A stretch of 64,000 nt of DNA from Dyadobacter subterraneus (GTDB lineage: Bacteria > Bacteroidota > Bacteroidia > Cytophagales > Spirosomataceae), in the NCBI RefSeq assembly GCF_015221875.1, contig NZ_JACYGY010000001.1, positions 4,628,501 through 4,692,500 on the forward strand, written 5' to 3'. The translations under genes and the position numbers were made by a program. This document shows, piece by piece, positions 53,532 to 62,514 of the stretch. Position 1 is the first letter of the stretch. The number at the start of each line of letters is the position of its first letter. The notes beneath the pieces were generated by a model that saw nothing but the letters and a program-made list of their open reading frames with translations, ran no database searches and was not told the DNA's origin.

Positions 53532-55106
53532 CTATTCCCCTATCGGAACGACCATAATTACGTCCTCTTTATCAATCACTACCGCCCCTTCCGGAAGTCC
53601 CTTAGGCTTACGGACGTATTTTTTTGGTGTTACAATAACAGGACATAAACTATCCGTCCGCCGTTTGGAATGCCAGGCAGCCAGTTGAGCTGCTCTTTCA
53701 ATTACAGGGGCAGGGAATTTCTTGCCAGACTGATGTTTTATTACAACGTGAGATCCTGTAACGTCTCTTGCATGGAGCCACAAATCTTCTTTATGGGCAT
53801 ACTGTTTGGTCAATAAATCATTGTTTTTAGCATTTTTTCCGATCAAAATAGAATAACCAAGAAAATCTATTTTTTTGAATAAATCAGCCTGTTCAACCGA
53901 AGCTGTATTCCCGCCATTCAATCCGTTGGCTTTGATAAATGTCCTGAGCTCTCGTAATAATTCGATGGTTTCAATCGATTTAACATAACCTATCATTTTC
54001 TCTTTTTCTTTTTCTCTTGCATCCAGACTGTCGTGCAAACGGGCAATTTCAATCTTTTCGTTTTTTGATTTCCGGTAATAACCTTCCGCTGTTTTTTGTG
54101 GCGTAAGATCCTTTTTCAGACGTATTTTTATGGGTTGGTCACGGTAAAAATCATATAATTCCACTGAGTCTACGCGTTCAGGAATCAGATGAAGATTGGC
54201 CATAATGATATTGGCGATCTCATCATTCTTGGTCCCTTCTTCCAGCTCGACTAATTTCTTAAACGTGTTGTCAAGATAATTTTCAGTTTGAGCAATACGC
54301 TTTTTCAGGATTCTTAAAATCTCAGCCTTTTCCCTTTCAATACCCGTAAGACGAATAAACGCATAATAATATGCGTTTAAAGCTTCAATTGGATCGCTGT
54401 AAGTTTCTACGATTTCTCCAACCGGCAGCAATGAAAGTACGGGAACAAGCTCAACTTTTGTGATGTAGAAAACAGGGTTTTTAAGTTGTTTTAATACAGA
54501 ATGAACAATGTCCCAACGCTTTTCAGCCTGGGTTATTTCCTGCAATAAACCATTCAGATATTTATTCACAAGCTTTCCAAAAGTCGGGAAAAGAGGTTCG
54601 AAGCTCAGATCATTAATTACAAAAGCTTGAAAAGACTGGTCAATAGGTCGATCCAGTGTTTCCAGCGAAAGCGTTAAATCGGTTGCTAGTTTATTATTAA
54701 ATAACTGATTAACAGATCCGTCTTTATCAAAAGCAATAAGATTGGAACGGTTTCCAAATAGCTTTAAAACAAGGACCTCACCATTTTTAAAAATAATTTC
54801 AATAGCCCTTTCATTAGTAAAAACCCGCACATGAACAACTTGCCGGTCGTATAAATGAGTGAATAAATTAACACTGTTTCTTCGCGCGCGGTCAAACTTG
54901 TCGGGAAAACTCAGACAAGCGAAGTCAGAGCGTAATGTAGCTTTGATAAAAAAAGGTTTTTGTAAAACTTCTTCAATTTCAGATTCGGCAAATACCAAAA
55001 CAATCTCATCCTTTTCCTGGCTGAATGCTTCAATGAATTTTTTTCCGGCCAATTCCTGGTTAAGGCGCGGAGCAAGTTTTTTTAAGAAGTAATAATTTTG
55101 GTGCAC
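53532..55106 (-). CDS. NFACT family ribosome-associated protein (RqcH/FbpA-like)
   Basis: A 524-residue protein starting at GTG (HQNYYFLKKLAPRLNQEL). It has the NFACT-N domain with the Asp-Arg pair Asp87-Arg88 (LYDRQV) that in RqcH binds tRNA, a coiled-coil centre (about 260-400) and a C-terminal NFACT-R domain (about 420-520, with LWLHARDVTGSHVVIKH-type block). In Bacillus subtilis the homologue adds alanine tails to stalled nascent chains on 50S subunits. The DR pair suggests the same activity here; no Bacteroidetes homologue is known to me to be tested. Confidence 0.87.
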   Translation of the reverse strand: MHQNYYFLKKLAPRLNQELAGKKFIEAFSQEKDEIVLVFAESEIEEVLQKPFFIKATLRSDFACLSFPDKFDRARRNSVNLFTHLYDRQVVHVRVFTNERAIEIIFKNGEVLVLKLFGNRSNLIAFDKDGSVNQLFNNKLATDLTLSLETLDRPIDQSFQAFVINDLSFEPLFPTFGKLVNKYLNGLLQEITQAEKRWDIVHSVLKQLKNPVFYITKVELVPVLSLLPVGEIVETYSDPIEALNAYYYAFIRLTGIEREKAEILRILKKRIAQTENYLDNTFKKLVELEEGTKNDEIANIIMANLHLIPERVDSVELYDFYRDQPIKIRLKKDLTPQKTAEGYYRKSKNEKIEIARLHDSLDAREKEKEKMIGYVKSIETIELLRELRTFIKANGLNGGNTASVEQADLFKKIDFLGYSILIGKNAKNNDLLTKQYAHKEDLWLHARDVTGSHVVIKHQSGKKFPAPVIERAAQLAAWHSKRRTDSLCPVIVTPKKYVRKPKGLPEGAVVIDKEDVIMVVPIGE

Positions 55107-55145
55107 TTTGTTTGTTTTAACTATTGTTACTTTCCGATTATGGTT

Positions 55146-55183
55146 ACACAGAGGACCACGGAGAAAATAAGAGGGACACAGAG
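55146..55183. repeat. Short intergenic CACAGAG-type direct repeat
   Basis: ACACAGAG occurs at 55146-55153 and 55176-55183 with a related CCACGGAG between them. Such arrays of ACACAGAGG-like units are seen between genes in several bacterial genomes; here there are just three copies. Confidence 0.4.
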
Positions 55184-55191
55184 CGTAAGTT

Positions 55192-56259
55192 CTAAATCGA
55201 ATGGATTATTTGCTGATGCCTTGAAACTTCTTTTGAATACCCATTTATTTCAAGCCATTCCTCGTTATAATAGGTGTTCATATAACGCTCTCCTGAGTCA
55301 CAAATTAAAGTCACAATTGAACCGGCTTCTCCTTTTAATTTCATTTCTTTTGCCAATTCCAATACGCCCCAGAAATTTGTTCCTGATGAACCCCCGACTC
55401 TTTTGTTTAGCAAAGTAGTCAGTGTTAACATGGCAGCAAAACTTCCAGCGTCAGGCACCTGAATCATATGATCCACAACGGTTCTTAAAAACGAGGGTTC
55501 TACGCGAGGACGACCTATACCTTCTACTCTTGATCCAATTTCACTGCAAATTTCCGGATCGTTATTTTTCCAGAAATCAAAAAAAACCGAGTTCTCCGGA
55601 TCAACAACGCAGATTTTGGTAGCATGTTGTTCATATCGCACATATCGGCCTAGCGTCGCAGAAGTTCCTCCTGTACCTGCACCGGTTACAATCCATTTTG
55701 GAACCGGATGATTTTCGTATTTCATCTGGCGGAAAATAGACTCGGCAATATTATTATTTCCACGCCAGTCTGTTGCCCGTTCTGCGAAAGTAAACTGGTC
55801 CATAAAATGACCGTTTGTTTCCTGGGCTATTTGCCTTGAAACCTCATAAACTTCGGCAGGATGATTTATAAAATGACACCTTCCGCCATAAAATTCAATC
55901 GCCTGAATCTTATCGGGACTTGTTGATTTTGGCATAACAGCCACAAAAGGCAACCCCAAAAGTTTAGCAAAATAAGCTTCTGAAACTGCCGTGGATCCAC
56001 TTGAAGCTTCAACAATGGTGGTCCCTTCATGCACCCAGCCATTACAAATTGCATATAAGAATAACGATCTGGCCAACCTGTGTTTCAAACTTCCTGAAGG
56101 ATGCGTTGATTCGTCTTTGAAATAAAAATCGATATCAGGAAAAGAAGGAAGTTTCAAAAAAATCAAATGTGTATCCGCCGAACGCTGGTAATCCGATTCA
56201 ATTTTTGAAATGGCATTTCCGATCCAGGACGTTTTGTCAATATGTAATGGGTGGCTCAT
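55192..56259 (-). CDS. PLP-dependent cysteine synthase-family protein (Cds1 cysteine desulfhydrase-like)
   Basis: A 355-residue fold type II PLP enzyme with the Schiff-base lysine in [11 protein letters not shown] near residue 59, [20 protein letters not shown] for substrate, and the phosphate loop [14 protein letters not shown]. The C-terminal [10 protein letters not shown] and [12 protein letters not shown] pattern matches Cds1-type L-cysteine desulfhydrases rather than CysK. It would split cysteine into pyruvate, ammonia and sulfide. It seems monocistronic. Confidence 0.83.
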   Translation of the reverse strand: MSHPLHIDKTSWIGNAISKIESDYQRSADTHLIFLKLPSFPDIDFYFKDESTHPSGSLKHRLARSLFLYAICNGWVHEGTTIVEASSGSTAVSEAYFAKLLGLPFVAVMPKSTSPDKIQAIEFYGGRCHFINHPAEVYEVSRQIAQETNGHFMDQFTFAERATDWRGNNNIAESIFRQMKYENHPVPKWIVTGAGTGGTSATLGRYVRYEQHATKICVVDPENSVFFDFWKNNDPEICSEIGSRVEGIGRPRVEPSFLRTVVDHMIQVPDAGSFAAMLTLTTLLNKRVGGSSGTNFWGVLELAKEMKLKGEAGSIVTLICDSGERYMNTYYNEEWLEINGYSKEVSRHQQIIHSI

Positions 56260-56447
56260 TATAGGCTGATCGTAGACTTTGCGATAATTTACACAAAGAT
56301 TACCGCTTAATTATGGAAAGCAAGTAGAGGAAGATTTATAATGTGTTGATGAATACCGATTGCGTCATCTCACATTTTGGAATAAGTAAGTATGAATTTT
56401 TTATCTTAATTTAATTAACTTTAATTGAATTTAAAGAATATTGTAAA

Positions 56448-56654
56448 ATGTCAGAGATTCAACTAATAGAAAAACTAAAAAAATTACCGGCTGCCTATCA
56501 AAAGGAAGTTGAGGATTTTGTTGACTCCATTTTGGAAAAAAAAATCAATCTTCCTAAGATAGAGAAAAAGCGTACTTTGGGCTTATTGAAAGGAAAAATG
56601 AAAATGAGAGAGGACTTCGACGCTCCGCTGGATGATTTTAAGGATTATATGTAA
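56448..56654 (+). CDS. DUF2281-type antitoxin
   Basis: A 68-residue protein with the DUF2281 opening (LIEKLKKLPAAYQKEVEDFVDSI) and a basic middle that leads to an acidic C-terminus (DFDAPLDDFKDYM). DUF2281 proteins are antitoxins partnered with VapC-like PIN toxins. The PIN gene begins on the base after this gene's stop. Confidence 0.85.
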   Translation: MSEIQLIEKLKKLPAAYQKEVEDFVDSILEKKINLPKIEKKRTLGLLKGKMKMREDFDAPLDDFKDYM

Positions 56655-57041
56655 ATGCAACAATATCTTTTAGATACGCACACACTACTTTGGATGCAAG
56701 ATGATAATAAAAATCTTTCTCCATTGGTGAAGAAAATATTAAGTGATGAACATTCGGAGCTGTATGTAAGCATTGCGTCTTTCTGGGAAATTACAATCAA
56801 ATTACAATTGGGAAAACTAGAACTGGGATACACTATTGATGATCTGGTTAATGCATGTAACATCGCCAACATCATTATTATTCCTATTGAAATAGCCTCT
56901 TTGAAAGAATTACAATTATTACCTCCCATTCATAAAGATCCTTTTGACAGAATCATAATGGCATCTGCTATAAGCTTGAATTTAATTGTAATCACACTAG
57001 ACGAATATATAAAGCAGTATGATTTGAAGACAGTTTGGTAA
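56655..57041 (+). CDS. VapC-type PIN-domain toxin
   Basis: A 128-residue PIN protein with Asp6 (LLDTHTLLW), Glu near 43 (SFWEITIK), Asp near 96-99 (HKDPFDRIIMASA) and Asp near 118 (ITLDEYIKQY), the four acids of an RNase active site. The DTHTLLWM opening and DPFDR block are those of the Sll0205-like PIN group usually paired with DUF2281. Zero spacing to the antitoxin gene implies coupled translation. Confidence 0.9.
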   Translation: MQQYLLDTHTLLWMQDDNKNLSPLVKKILSDEHSELYVSIASFWEITIKLQLGKLELGYTIDDLVNACNIANIIIIPIEIASLKELQLLPPIHKDPFDRIIMASAISLNLIVITLDEYIKQYDLKTVW

Positions 57042-57074
57042 ATTTAAACAAATCTATCTTCTACCTTCTTATCC

Positions 57075-57836
57075 TCACAAATCCAAAACCAACCCATCAT
57101 AAGCCAGCCTCACATTCGGTGGCAATTCCTTCTCAACCTCAGCATGCAATCCAAGTCTGTGACTGATGTGTGTCAGATAAGCCATAGGCACATTGAGCTT
57201 ATCAATTAATTCCAGTGCCTGTGAAAGTGTAAAATGAGAAAGATGCGGTTCTTTTTGAAGTGTGTCCAGAACTAAAACACGGGTTCCGGCAATTTTTTCC
57301 TGTTCTATTTCGGAAATATAATTCGCGTCGGTTATGTACGTAAAATCCCCAACACGGTAGCCATAAACGGCGAGCTTATAGTGCATCACTTCAATGGGTA
57401 TGAACGTAACACCCTGAACTTCAAATGGTTCATTTTCGATTGGATGCAGCTCAAAATGAGGTACGCCGGGATATCGTTTTTCCTGAAATGCATATGCAAA
57501 TTCCACCTGAATCTGGTTCAGTACTTCCTGCCGACTATAAAGTGGAATATCTTTTCCCTGACGATGATTGAAGGCGCGTGCATCGTCGAGTCCGGCAGTA
57601 TGATCTTTGTGCTGATGTGTGTAAATAATGGCATCCAGATCTCTGACATTTGCTCTAAGCATTTGCTGCCGAAAATCCGGACCTGTGTCAATTACAAATG
57701 ATTTTCCATGAACCTGAATCCAGACGGAGGTTCTGAGGCGTTTGTCGTGGAAATCAGTTGAACGGCAAACGACACAATCACAAGCAATAACAGGTACTCC
57801 TTGTGATGTGCCGGTTCCTAAAAATGTAATCTTCAT
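57075..57836 (-). CDS. MBL-fold metallo-hydrolase (PhnP-like)
   Basis: A 253-residue metallo-beta-lactamase-fold protein: FLGTGTSQGVPVIACDC at the start, THQHKDHTAGLDD as the HxHxDH site near residue 75, and Asp and His ligands farther on (TDANY, LTHISHR). The Cys-rich DCVVC element is typical of the PhnP/Lipid-B2 group, in which it binds an extra zinc. PhnP acts on 5-phosphoribosyl 1,2-cyclic phosphate; no phosphonate genes are nearby, so the substrate is open. It is 8 bases from the response regulator gene, in one operon. Confidence 0.85.
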   Translation of the reverse strand: MKITFLGTGTSQGVPVIACDCVVCRSTDFHDKRLRTSVWIQVHGKSFVIDTGPDFRQQMLRANVRDLDAIIYTHQHKDHTAGLDDARAFNHRQGKDIPLYSRQEVLNQIQVEFAYAFQEKRYPGVPHFELHPIENEPFEVQGVTFIPIEVMHYKLAVYGYRVGDFTYITDANYISEIEQEKIAGTRVLVLDTLQKEPHLSHFTLSQALELIDKLNVPMAYLTHISHRLGLHAEVEKELPPNVRLAYDGLVLDL

Positions 57837-57844
57837 GCAACAAA

Positions 57845-58222
57845 TTATTCTGTCAAATGCGCAACCACTTCTACCAAACGGTCAAAGTTTAATGGTTTCA
57901 TTAGCGCATCGTCAAATCCGGCTTCTTTAAAGTCTTCTTCCGAATAATTTTTGGCGTTGCCAGTTATCGCTACAATTGGTGTTTTGGCTTTGTCAGCATC
58001 CGCCAATTTTCTAATATTCCGTGCACACTCCATTCCATCCATCACAGGCATATTGATATCCAGCAAAATGATGTCAAAATCTTCCTTTTCAAGAAGCTGT
58101 AACACTTGTTCTCCATTCTTTACGGAAGTAATCTCATAGTGTTGAAATTCCAGAATCTTCCTTGCCAGATTTTGAATTACTGAGCTGTCTTCGGCAATGA
58201 GTACTCGTTTTGTGTAGGACAT
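57845..58222 (-). CDS. Single-domain response regulator (CheY-like)
   Basis: A 125-residue receiver domain. The phosphoacceptor Asp is in DIILLDINMPVMDG near residue 55, the acidic pair near residue 11 (IAEDSSV), and Lys in ALMKPL near 108. No output domain exists, so it must work through protein contacts or a hybrid-kinase relay. No kinase gene is next to it. Confidence 0.92.
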   Translation of the reverse strand: MSYTKRVLIAEDSSVIQNLARKILEFQHYEITSVKNGEQVLQLLEKEDFDIILLDINMPVMDGMECARNIRKLADADKAKTPIVAITGNAKNYSEEDFKEAGFDDALMKPLNFDRLVEVVAHLTE

Positions 58223-58413
58223 ATAATGGATCAGGTATTGTTTTTTAATTATTTGGCAGGTGAATTTAGGTATATTTCATTCAACAACGCAAATTCCGCA
58301 GCCGGGAAGTTCCAAAATTATCATAAAAAAATAAATAATCCGGTTCTGATTTTTACAAACGCATATTTCAGGTGTAAGTTTGTAATTCTTTTTACTTTTT
58401 GATTTGCAAGATT

Positions 58414-59061
58414 ATGTTCAAAAACAAAGTAATACGCTGGAGCACCCTGGCTATGCTTGTGGCTATACTGGCTTATTTTTTTATGGAAAATTTTAGCTCA
58501 GGCAATGCTGAGGCAGATAAAGATGATTTAATTGCCGCAAATCCGCAGCAATATATCGAGAAAATCACCCAGGAAAGAGTTTCAAAAGACGACCAGTTTC
58601 GTACCACAAAAGACTCCCCGATTCAGGATAAAGACAACTTTCACGGGCTTCATTATTTTGAAATTGATCCGGCATATCGGGTAAAAGCATTCATCACCCC
58701 TTATGAAAAATCGGACAAAGATCTCAAAGTTCCGTATACAGACGGAAGCACAACAACCTATGAAAAAATGGGTTATGCTAATTTTAGCGTAAATGGCGTA
58801 GCACAAAAACTTTTGCTGTTAAAAAATGAAGCTGTTATATCTGTTCTTTTCAAAGATGCAACCAGCGGAAAAGAAACGTATGGCGGCGGAAGATATCTTG
58901 ACTACCCCGTTTCTAAAATAAAAGGAGATTCTCTGGTGCTGGATTTCAATACCGCCTACAACCCTTATTGCGTGTATGCTCCAACCTACGCATGTCCGGT
59001 TCCTCCCAAAGAAAATACTTTATCAGTAGCAATTCGCGCGGGAGAACAAGGAAATCATTAA
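58414..59061 (+). CDS. DUF1684 family exported protein
   Basis: The ATG at 58414 is preferred over a TTG five codons earlier. The 215-residue protein has an N-terminal anchor (about 6-25) and a DUF1684 domain (LHYFEIDPAYRVKAF, YGGGRYLDYP, LDFNTAYNPYCVYAPTYACPVPP). The function of the family is unknown. TAAGTTTG at 58375-58382 is a likely -7 element 32 bases before the start. Confidence 0.85.
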   Translation: MFKNKVIRWSTLAMLVAILAYFFMENFSSGNAEADKDDLIAANPQQYIEKITQERVSKDDQFRTTKDSPIQDKDNFHGLHYFEIDPAYRVKAFITPYEKSDKDLKVPYTDGSTTTYEKMGYANFSVNGVAQKLLLLKNEAVISVLFKDATSGKETYGGGRYLDYPVSKIKGDSLVLDFNTAYNPYCVYAPTYACPVPPKENTLSVAIRAGEQGNH

Positions 59062-59141
59062 TTTTGTTAAAACATTAATCAGGAAATAAAGATAAGAGGT
59101 TTTAAACCACTTCTCACCTCGTACCTATATAAAATACCCGC

Positions 59142-61556
59142 ATGAAGATCTCGTATAAGTGGCTTAAAGAAATAATTGAAATAACTGAATCTCCCGAAGA
59201 AATTGGTGTATTACTCACCGGAACTGGCCTGGAAGTAGAAGGAATTGAAGAAGTTGAATCCATAAAAGGAGGCTTGAAAGGTGTTGTAATCGGTGAAGTG
59301 TTGACTTGTGAAAAACATCCGGAAGCTGATCGTTTAAAAATTACAACGGTTGATGTTGGTTTGGAACAACCATTAAATATTGTTTGCGGCGCACCAAATG
59401 TAGCTTCTGGACAAAAAGTGATCGTGGCCACGGTTGGTGCAACTTTATATCCAACAGGAAGTGATGAACCCTTGGTTTTGAAAAAATCAAAAATCAGAGG
59501 AGCGGTATCAGAAGGTATGATCTGCGCAGAAGATGAATTAGGTCTTGGCGAATCTCACGCCGGAATTCTTGTTTTGGATACTGATTTGCCAAACGGAACA
59601 CCGGCATCAGAATATTTCGGAATTTCTTCTGATTTCATGATTGAAATCGGGTTGACACCCAACCGTGCAGATGCAGCCTCTCATTATGGCGTAGCGCGTG
59701 ATTTGAAAGCGGTTTTGAATCGTGAAATAAAGTTGCCTTCGGTTGAATCTTTTGCGGTTGAAAACCACAATTTGCCAATTACAGTAACGGTTGAAAATGA
59801 AGAAGCGGCGCCACGTTATGCCGGTGTTACAATTACCGGAATAAAAGTTTCAGATTCTCCGGAATGGTTGAAACAACGTTTGGCTACCATTGGAATTCGT
59901 TCAATCAATTCAATCGTTGATATTACCAATTTCATTTGCCACGATCTTGGACAGCCGATGCATGCTTTTGACGCTGATAAAATCACAGGTAATAAAGTAA
60001 TCGTAAAAACGGTAGCGGCAGGAACTCCATTTGTTACATTGGACGGACAGGAAAGAAAACTTTCTGATCTTGATCTGATGATCTGCAATGAAACAGAGCC
60101 GATGTGTATCGCCGGTGTTTTTGGTGGACTTACTTCTGGTGTAACTTCAGAAACTACTTCAATATTTTTAGAATCTGCATATTTTTCACCAGCCTGGGTT
60201 CGCCGTACCGCGCAACGTTTTAGTTTGAAAACTGATTCTTCTTTCCGTTTTGAAAGAGGAACTGATCCAAACATGCCGCTTTACGCATTAAAACGCGCTG
60301 CACTTTTGGTTAAGGAAATCGCTGGCGGAACTATTTCTTCTGAAATCACAGATATTTATCCAAATCCTGTTGAAGATTTTGAAGTTAAAGTGAAGTATCG
60401 TCATATCGACCGTTTGCTTGGAAAGCCACTGGATAAGTCGTTAATCAAAACGATTTTGACAGGACTTGATATCAAAATTCAGAACGAAGACGAAATCGGT
60501 TTTACTGCGGTCGTTCCGCCTTACCGCGTGGATGTTCAGCGCGAAGCTGACGTGATTGAAGAAATTCTTCGTATTTACGGTTTTGGGCAGATTGAATTAT
60601 CAGCCGGTTTAAGTTCTGATTTTCTTTCTGATTTCCCGGTTAACGATCCGGAGAAATTGAAAATGCGTCTTTCGGAATTGCTGGCGGCCAACGGATATAA
60701 TGAAATCATTACAAATTCTTTAACCAAACCTGAACCGCAGGCTTCGTTGGGAGAAAGTGTTTTTGGCAATCCGGTTAAGATTTTGAATTACCTGAGTGAA
60801 GACTTGTCGGTAATGCGCCAGACTTTGATTTTCTCAGGCCTGGAAGTTGTTGCTTACAATGCAAACCGCCGTCAAAAAGATCTTAAACTTTTCGAATTTG
60901 GGAAAACCTATCATGAACTGAATGGAAAATATTCTGAAAAAGAACGTATTGCCCTTTTCATTTCAGGGAATTTCCAGGAAGAAACATGGCTGGAAAAATC
61001 AAGAGATGTAACTTTCCATGATCTGGCAGCTTCGGTTAACCAGATTTTGTCTGCTATGAAAGTGAAGAATGTTGAAAAAGAAGAAGCAGATGCTAACATC
61101 TTCCAGCAAGGAATTACTTTGACTTTAAATAAAAAGCCGCTGGTAACTTTTGGGTTGTTGAAATCTTCAATTACCAAAAAAAATGATATCAAATCTCCGG
61201 TATACTTTGCTGATTTTGACTGGGATTATTTGCTTCGTCAATATAATTATGCAGTTCAGTTTAAAGAAGTTTCCCGTTTCCCGGAAGTGAGAAGAGATTT
61301 ATCACTAGTAGTTGAAAAGAAAATCACTTTTGAAGAACTTCGTCAGATCGCTTATAAAACAGAACGTCAATTATTACGTTCAGTAAATGTTTTTGATGTT
61401 TATGAAGGCGCAAATCTGGAAGGAAAAAAGTCTTATTCGATCAGTTTCATATTACAGGATGATCAGCAAACGCTGACGGATAAAGTAATTGAAAAGTCGA
61501 TGCAGCGATTAATTTCGACCTACGAACGTGAATTGGGTGCAGTCATTAGAAAATAA
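59142..61556 (+). CDS. pheT: Phenylalanyl-tRNA synthetase beta subunit
   Basis: A full-length 804-residue PheT: tRNA-binding domain (about 40-155, GEVLTCEKHPEADRLKIT), B3/B4 editing domain (about 210-390), B5 (about 405-480, with EEILRIYGF), core domain and the C-terminal anticodon-binding FDX-ACB domain (about 710-804, SRFPEVRRDLSLV). It forms the alpha2-beta2 enzyme with PheS; pheS is not adjacent. It ends at a strong terminator. Confidence 0.97.
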   Translation: MKISYKWLKEIIEITESPEEIGVLLTGTGLEVEGIEEVESIKGGLKGVVIGEVLTCEKHPEADRLKITTVDVGLEQPLNIVCGAPNVASGQKVIVATVGATLYPTGSDEPLVLKKSKIRGAVSEGMICAEDELGLGESHAGILVLDTDLPNGTPASEYFGISSDFMIEIGLTPNRADAASHYGVARDLKAVLNREIKLPSVESFAVENHNLPITVTVENEEAAPRYAGVTITGIKVSDSPEWLKQRLATIGIRSINSIVDITNFICHDLGQPMHAFDADKITGNKVIVKTVAAGTPFVTLDGQERKLSDLDLMICNETEPMCIAGVFGGLTSGVTSETTSIFLESAYFSPAWVRRTAQRFSLKTDSSFRFERGTDPNMPLYALKRAALLVKEIAGGTISSEITDIYPNPVEDFEVKVKYRHIDRLLGKPLDKSLIKTILTGLDIKIQNEDEIGFTAVVPPYRVDVQREADVIEEILRIYGFGQIELSAGLSSDFLSDFPVNDPEKLKMRLSELLAANGYNEIITNSLTKPEPQASLGESVFGNPVKILNYLSEDLSVMRQTLIFSGLEVVAYNANRRQKDLKLFEFGKTYHELNGKYSEKERIALFISGNFQEETWLEKSRDVTFHDLAASVNQILSAMKVKNVEKEEADANIFQQGITLTLNKKPLVTFGLLKSSITKKNDIKSPVYFADFDWDYLLRQYNYAVQFKEVSRFPEVRRDLSLVVEKKITFEELRQIAYKTERQLLRSVNVFDVYEGANLEGKKSYSISFILQDDQQTLTDKVIEKSMQRLISTYERELGAVIRK

Positions 61557-61627
61557 TGAAAAACGCTCCGTCGACCAACACGGAATTTAAGTGATATAAT
61601 GGCTTTGTAAAACGTACAAACGATCTT

Positions 61628-61655
61628 AAAACCGGGCGGCAATCCGTCCGGTTTT
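61628..61655 (+). terminator. Terminator after pheT
   Basis: A 12-bp stem with one G-T pair (61628-61639 with 61644-61655), CAAT loop, T4 at the stem end, 72 bases past the stop. Confidence 0.85.
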
Positions 61656-61693
61656 AAATTTTAACTGCGGCTAGCTCCGCTTTCGTCAAAAAA

Positions 61694-62038
61694 ATGGAAG
61701 AGCTCACTCCCCGAATGATTGAAAGAAAATTATCCGACTTGGAGAAGAAGTTGGACATCTTAATCATGACGAAAGAGAAACTAAGTTGGTCAGTTTCAGA
61801 ATTACTACGTGAAAACTCGGAGCTGCGCAACAACAACAATGAGTTAAAAGAAGAAGTAAAAGAAATAAAGAAAAAATACACTACTTTGCAAAAAGACTTT
61901 AATAAGTCTAAAACTTTCGTTAAAATTGTCACTAGTAAACTGACACCAACAGGCGGTTTGTCCGAACTGAAAGAATCCGTTGAACGCTATATTGAAGAGA
62001 TCGATAAGTGCATTGAATTGCTTGAAGATACCTTATGA
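61694..62038 (+). CDS. Coiled-coil protein coupled to zapA
   Basis: A 114-residue helical protein with heptad-type Leu/Glu/Lys runs from about 8 to 75 and a shorter helix at the end (GGLSELKESVERYIEEIDKCIELLED). It overlaps zapA by 4 bases (ATGA), so it is made together with it. Coiled-coil cell division partners such as ZapB have this size and look, and a role beside ZapA at the Z ring is a sensible inference. I cannot assign a named family. Confidence 0.75.
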   Translation: MEELTPRMIERKLSDLEKKLDILIMTKEKLSWSVSELLRENSELRNNNNELKEEVKEIKKKYTTLQKDFNKSKTFVKIVTSKLTPTGGLSELKESVERYIEEIDKCIELLEDTL

Positions 62039-62352
62039 AAAATAATCATATACCCAATCCCGATGTTTCAGTCTTCATTAAGATACTTGACAGAGGTTTT
62101 AAGTTGAGTGTTCCGGCTGACCAGGAAATATTTTACAGGGAAGGTTATGATACATTCATGGAACGAGTACGAATAATTAAGAATAAAGGAAAAGGGAAAG
62201 GTTACGACGATATCGAGGCCATAGCGCTTGCTTCTATTGAGTGCCTGGTGGCATTGCAAAGAAACCAGGTCGAGACAGAACGTCTTATGTCCATGTTCGA
62301 TAACAGGGTGAATATTCTGGATGAGAAAGTTTCAGAAGGTATCCCTAACTAG
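62035..62352 (+). CDS. zapA: Cell division protein ZapA
   Basis: A 105-residue ZapA: an N-terminal strand region (VSVFIKILDRGFKLSVPADQEIFYREGYD), then a long helix for dimerisation (IEAIALASIECLVALQRN). ZapA bundles FtsZ protofilaments. Coupled to the coiled-coil gene upstream, and followed by rny 162 bases later. Confidence 0.9.
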   Translation: MKNNHIPNPDVSVFIKILDRGFKLSVPADQEIFYREGYDTFMERVRIIKNKGKGKGYDDIEAIALASIECLVALQRNQVETERLMSMFDNRVNILDEKVSEGIPN

Positions 62353-62361
62353 TCAGTAAAT

Positions 62362-62487
62362 TTCTGCCTTGCAGACAACCAGCAAGCTTGTTTGCAGTCA
62401 TTTAAACTTTTTATTAATCGTAAAAGATCTCCTTATAACCGTAAAACACAGAAGTTCGGCATTTTAAAACGCATGTAGTCGGTAGAA
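62362..62487 (+). ncRNA. Candidate structured RNA between zapA and rny (6S-like position)
   Basis: TTCTGCC (62362-62368) pairs with GGTAGAA (62481-62487, one G-U), and GACAAC (62374-62379) with GTAGTC (62475-62480, one mismatch), closing a long interior region of about 95 bases. In Proteobacteria the 6S RNA gene follows zapA; the same position and the closed long-stem outline suggest a 6S RNA or a large rny leader. I cannot confirm the central bubble by eye. Confidence 0.3.
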
Positions 62488-62514
62488 CCCAACTATTGTA
62501 AACACATTACTAAA

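Noticed and set aside
59816..60274. 152-codon open frame antisense to pheT
   Set aside because: A shadow of the B3/B4 domain of pheT; no start context or domain.
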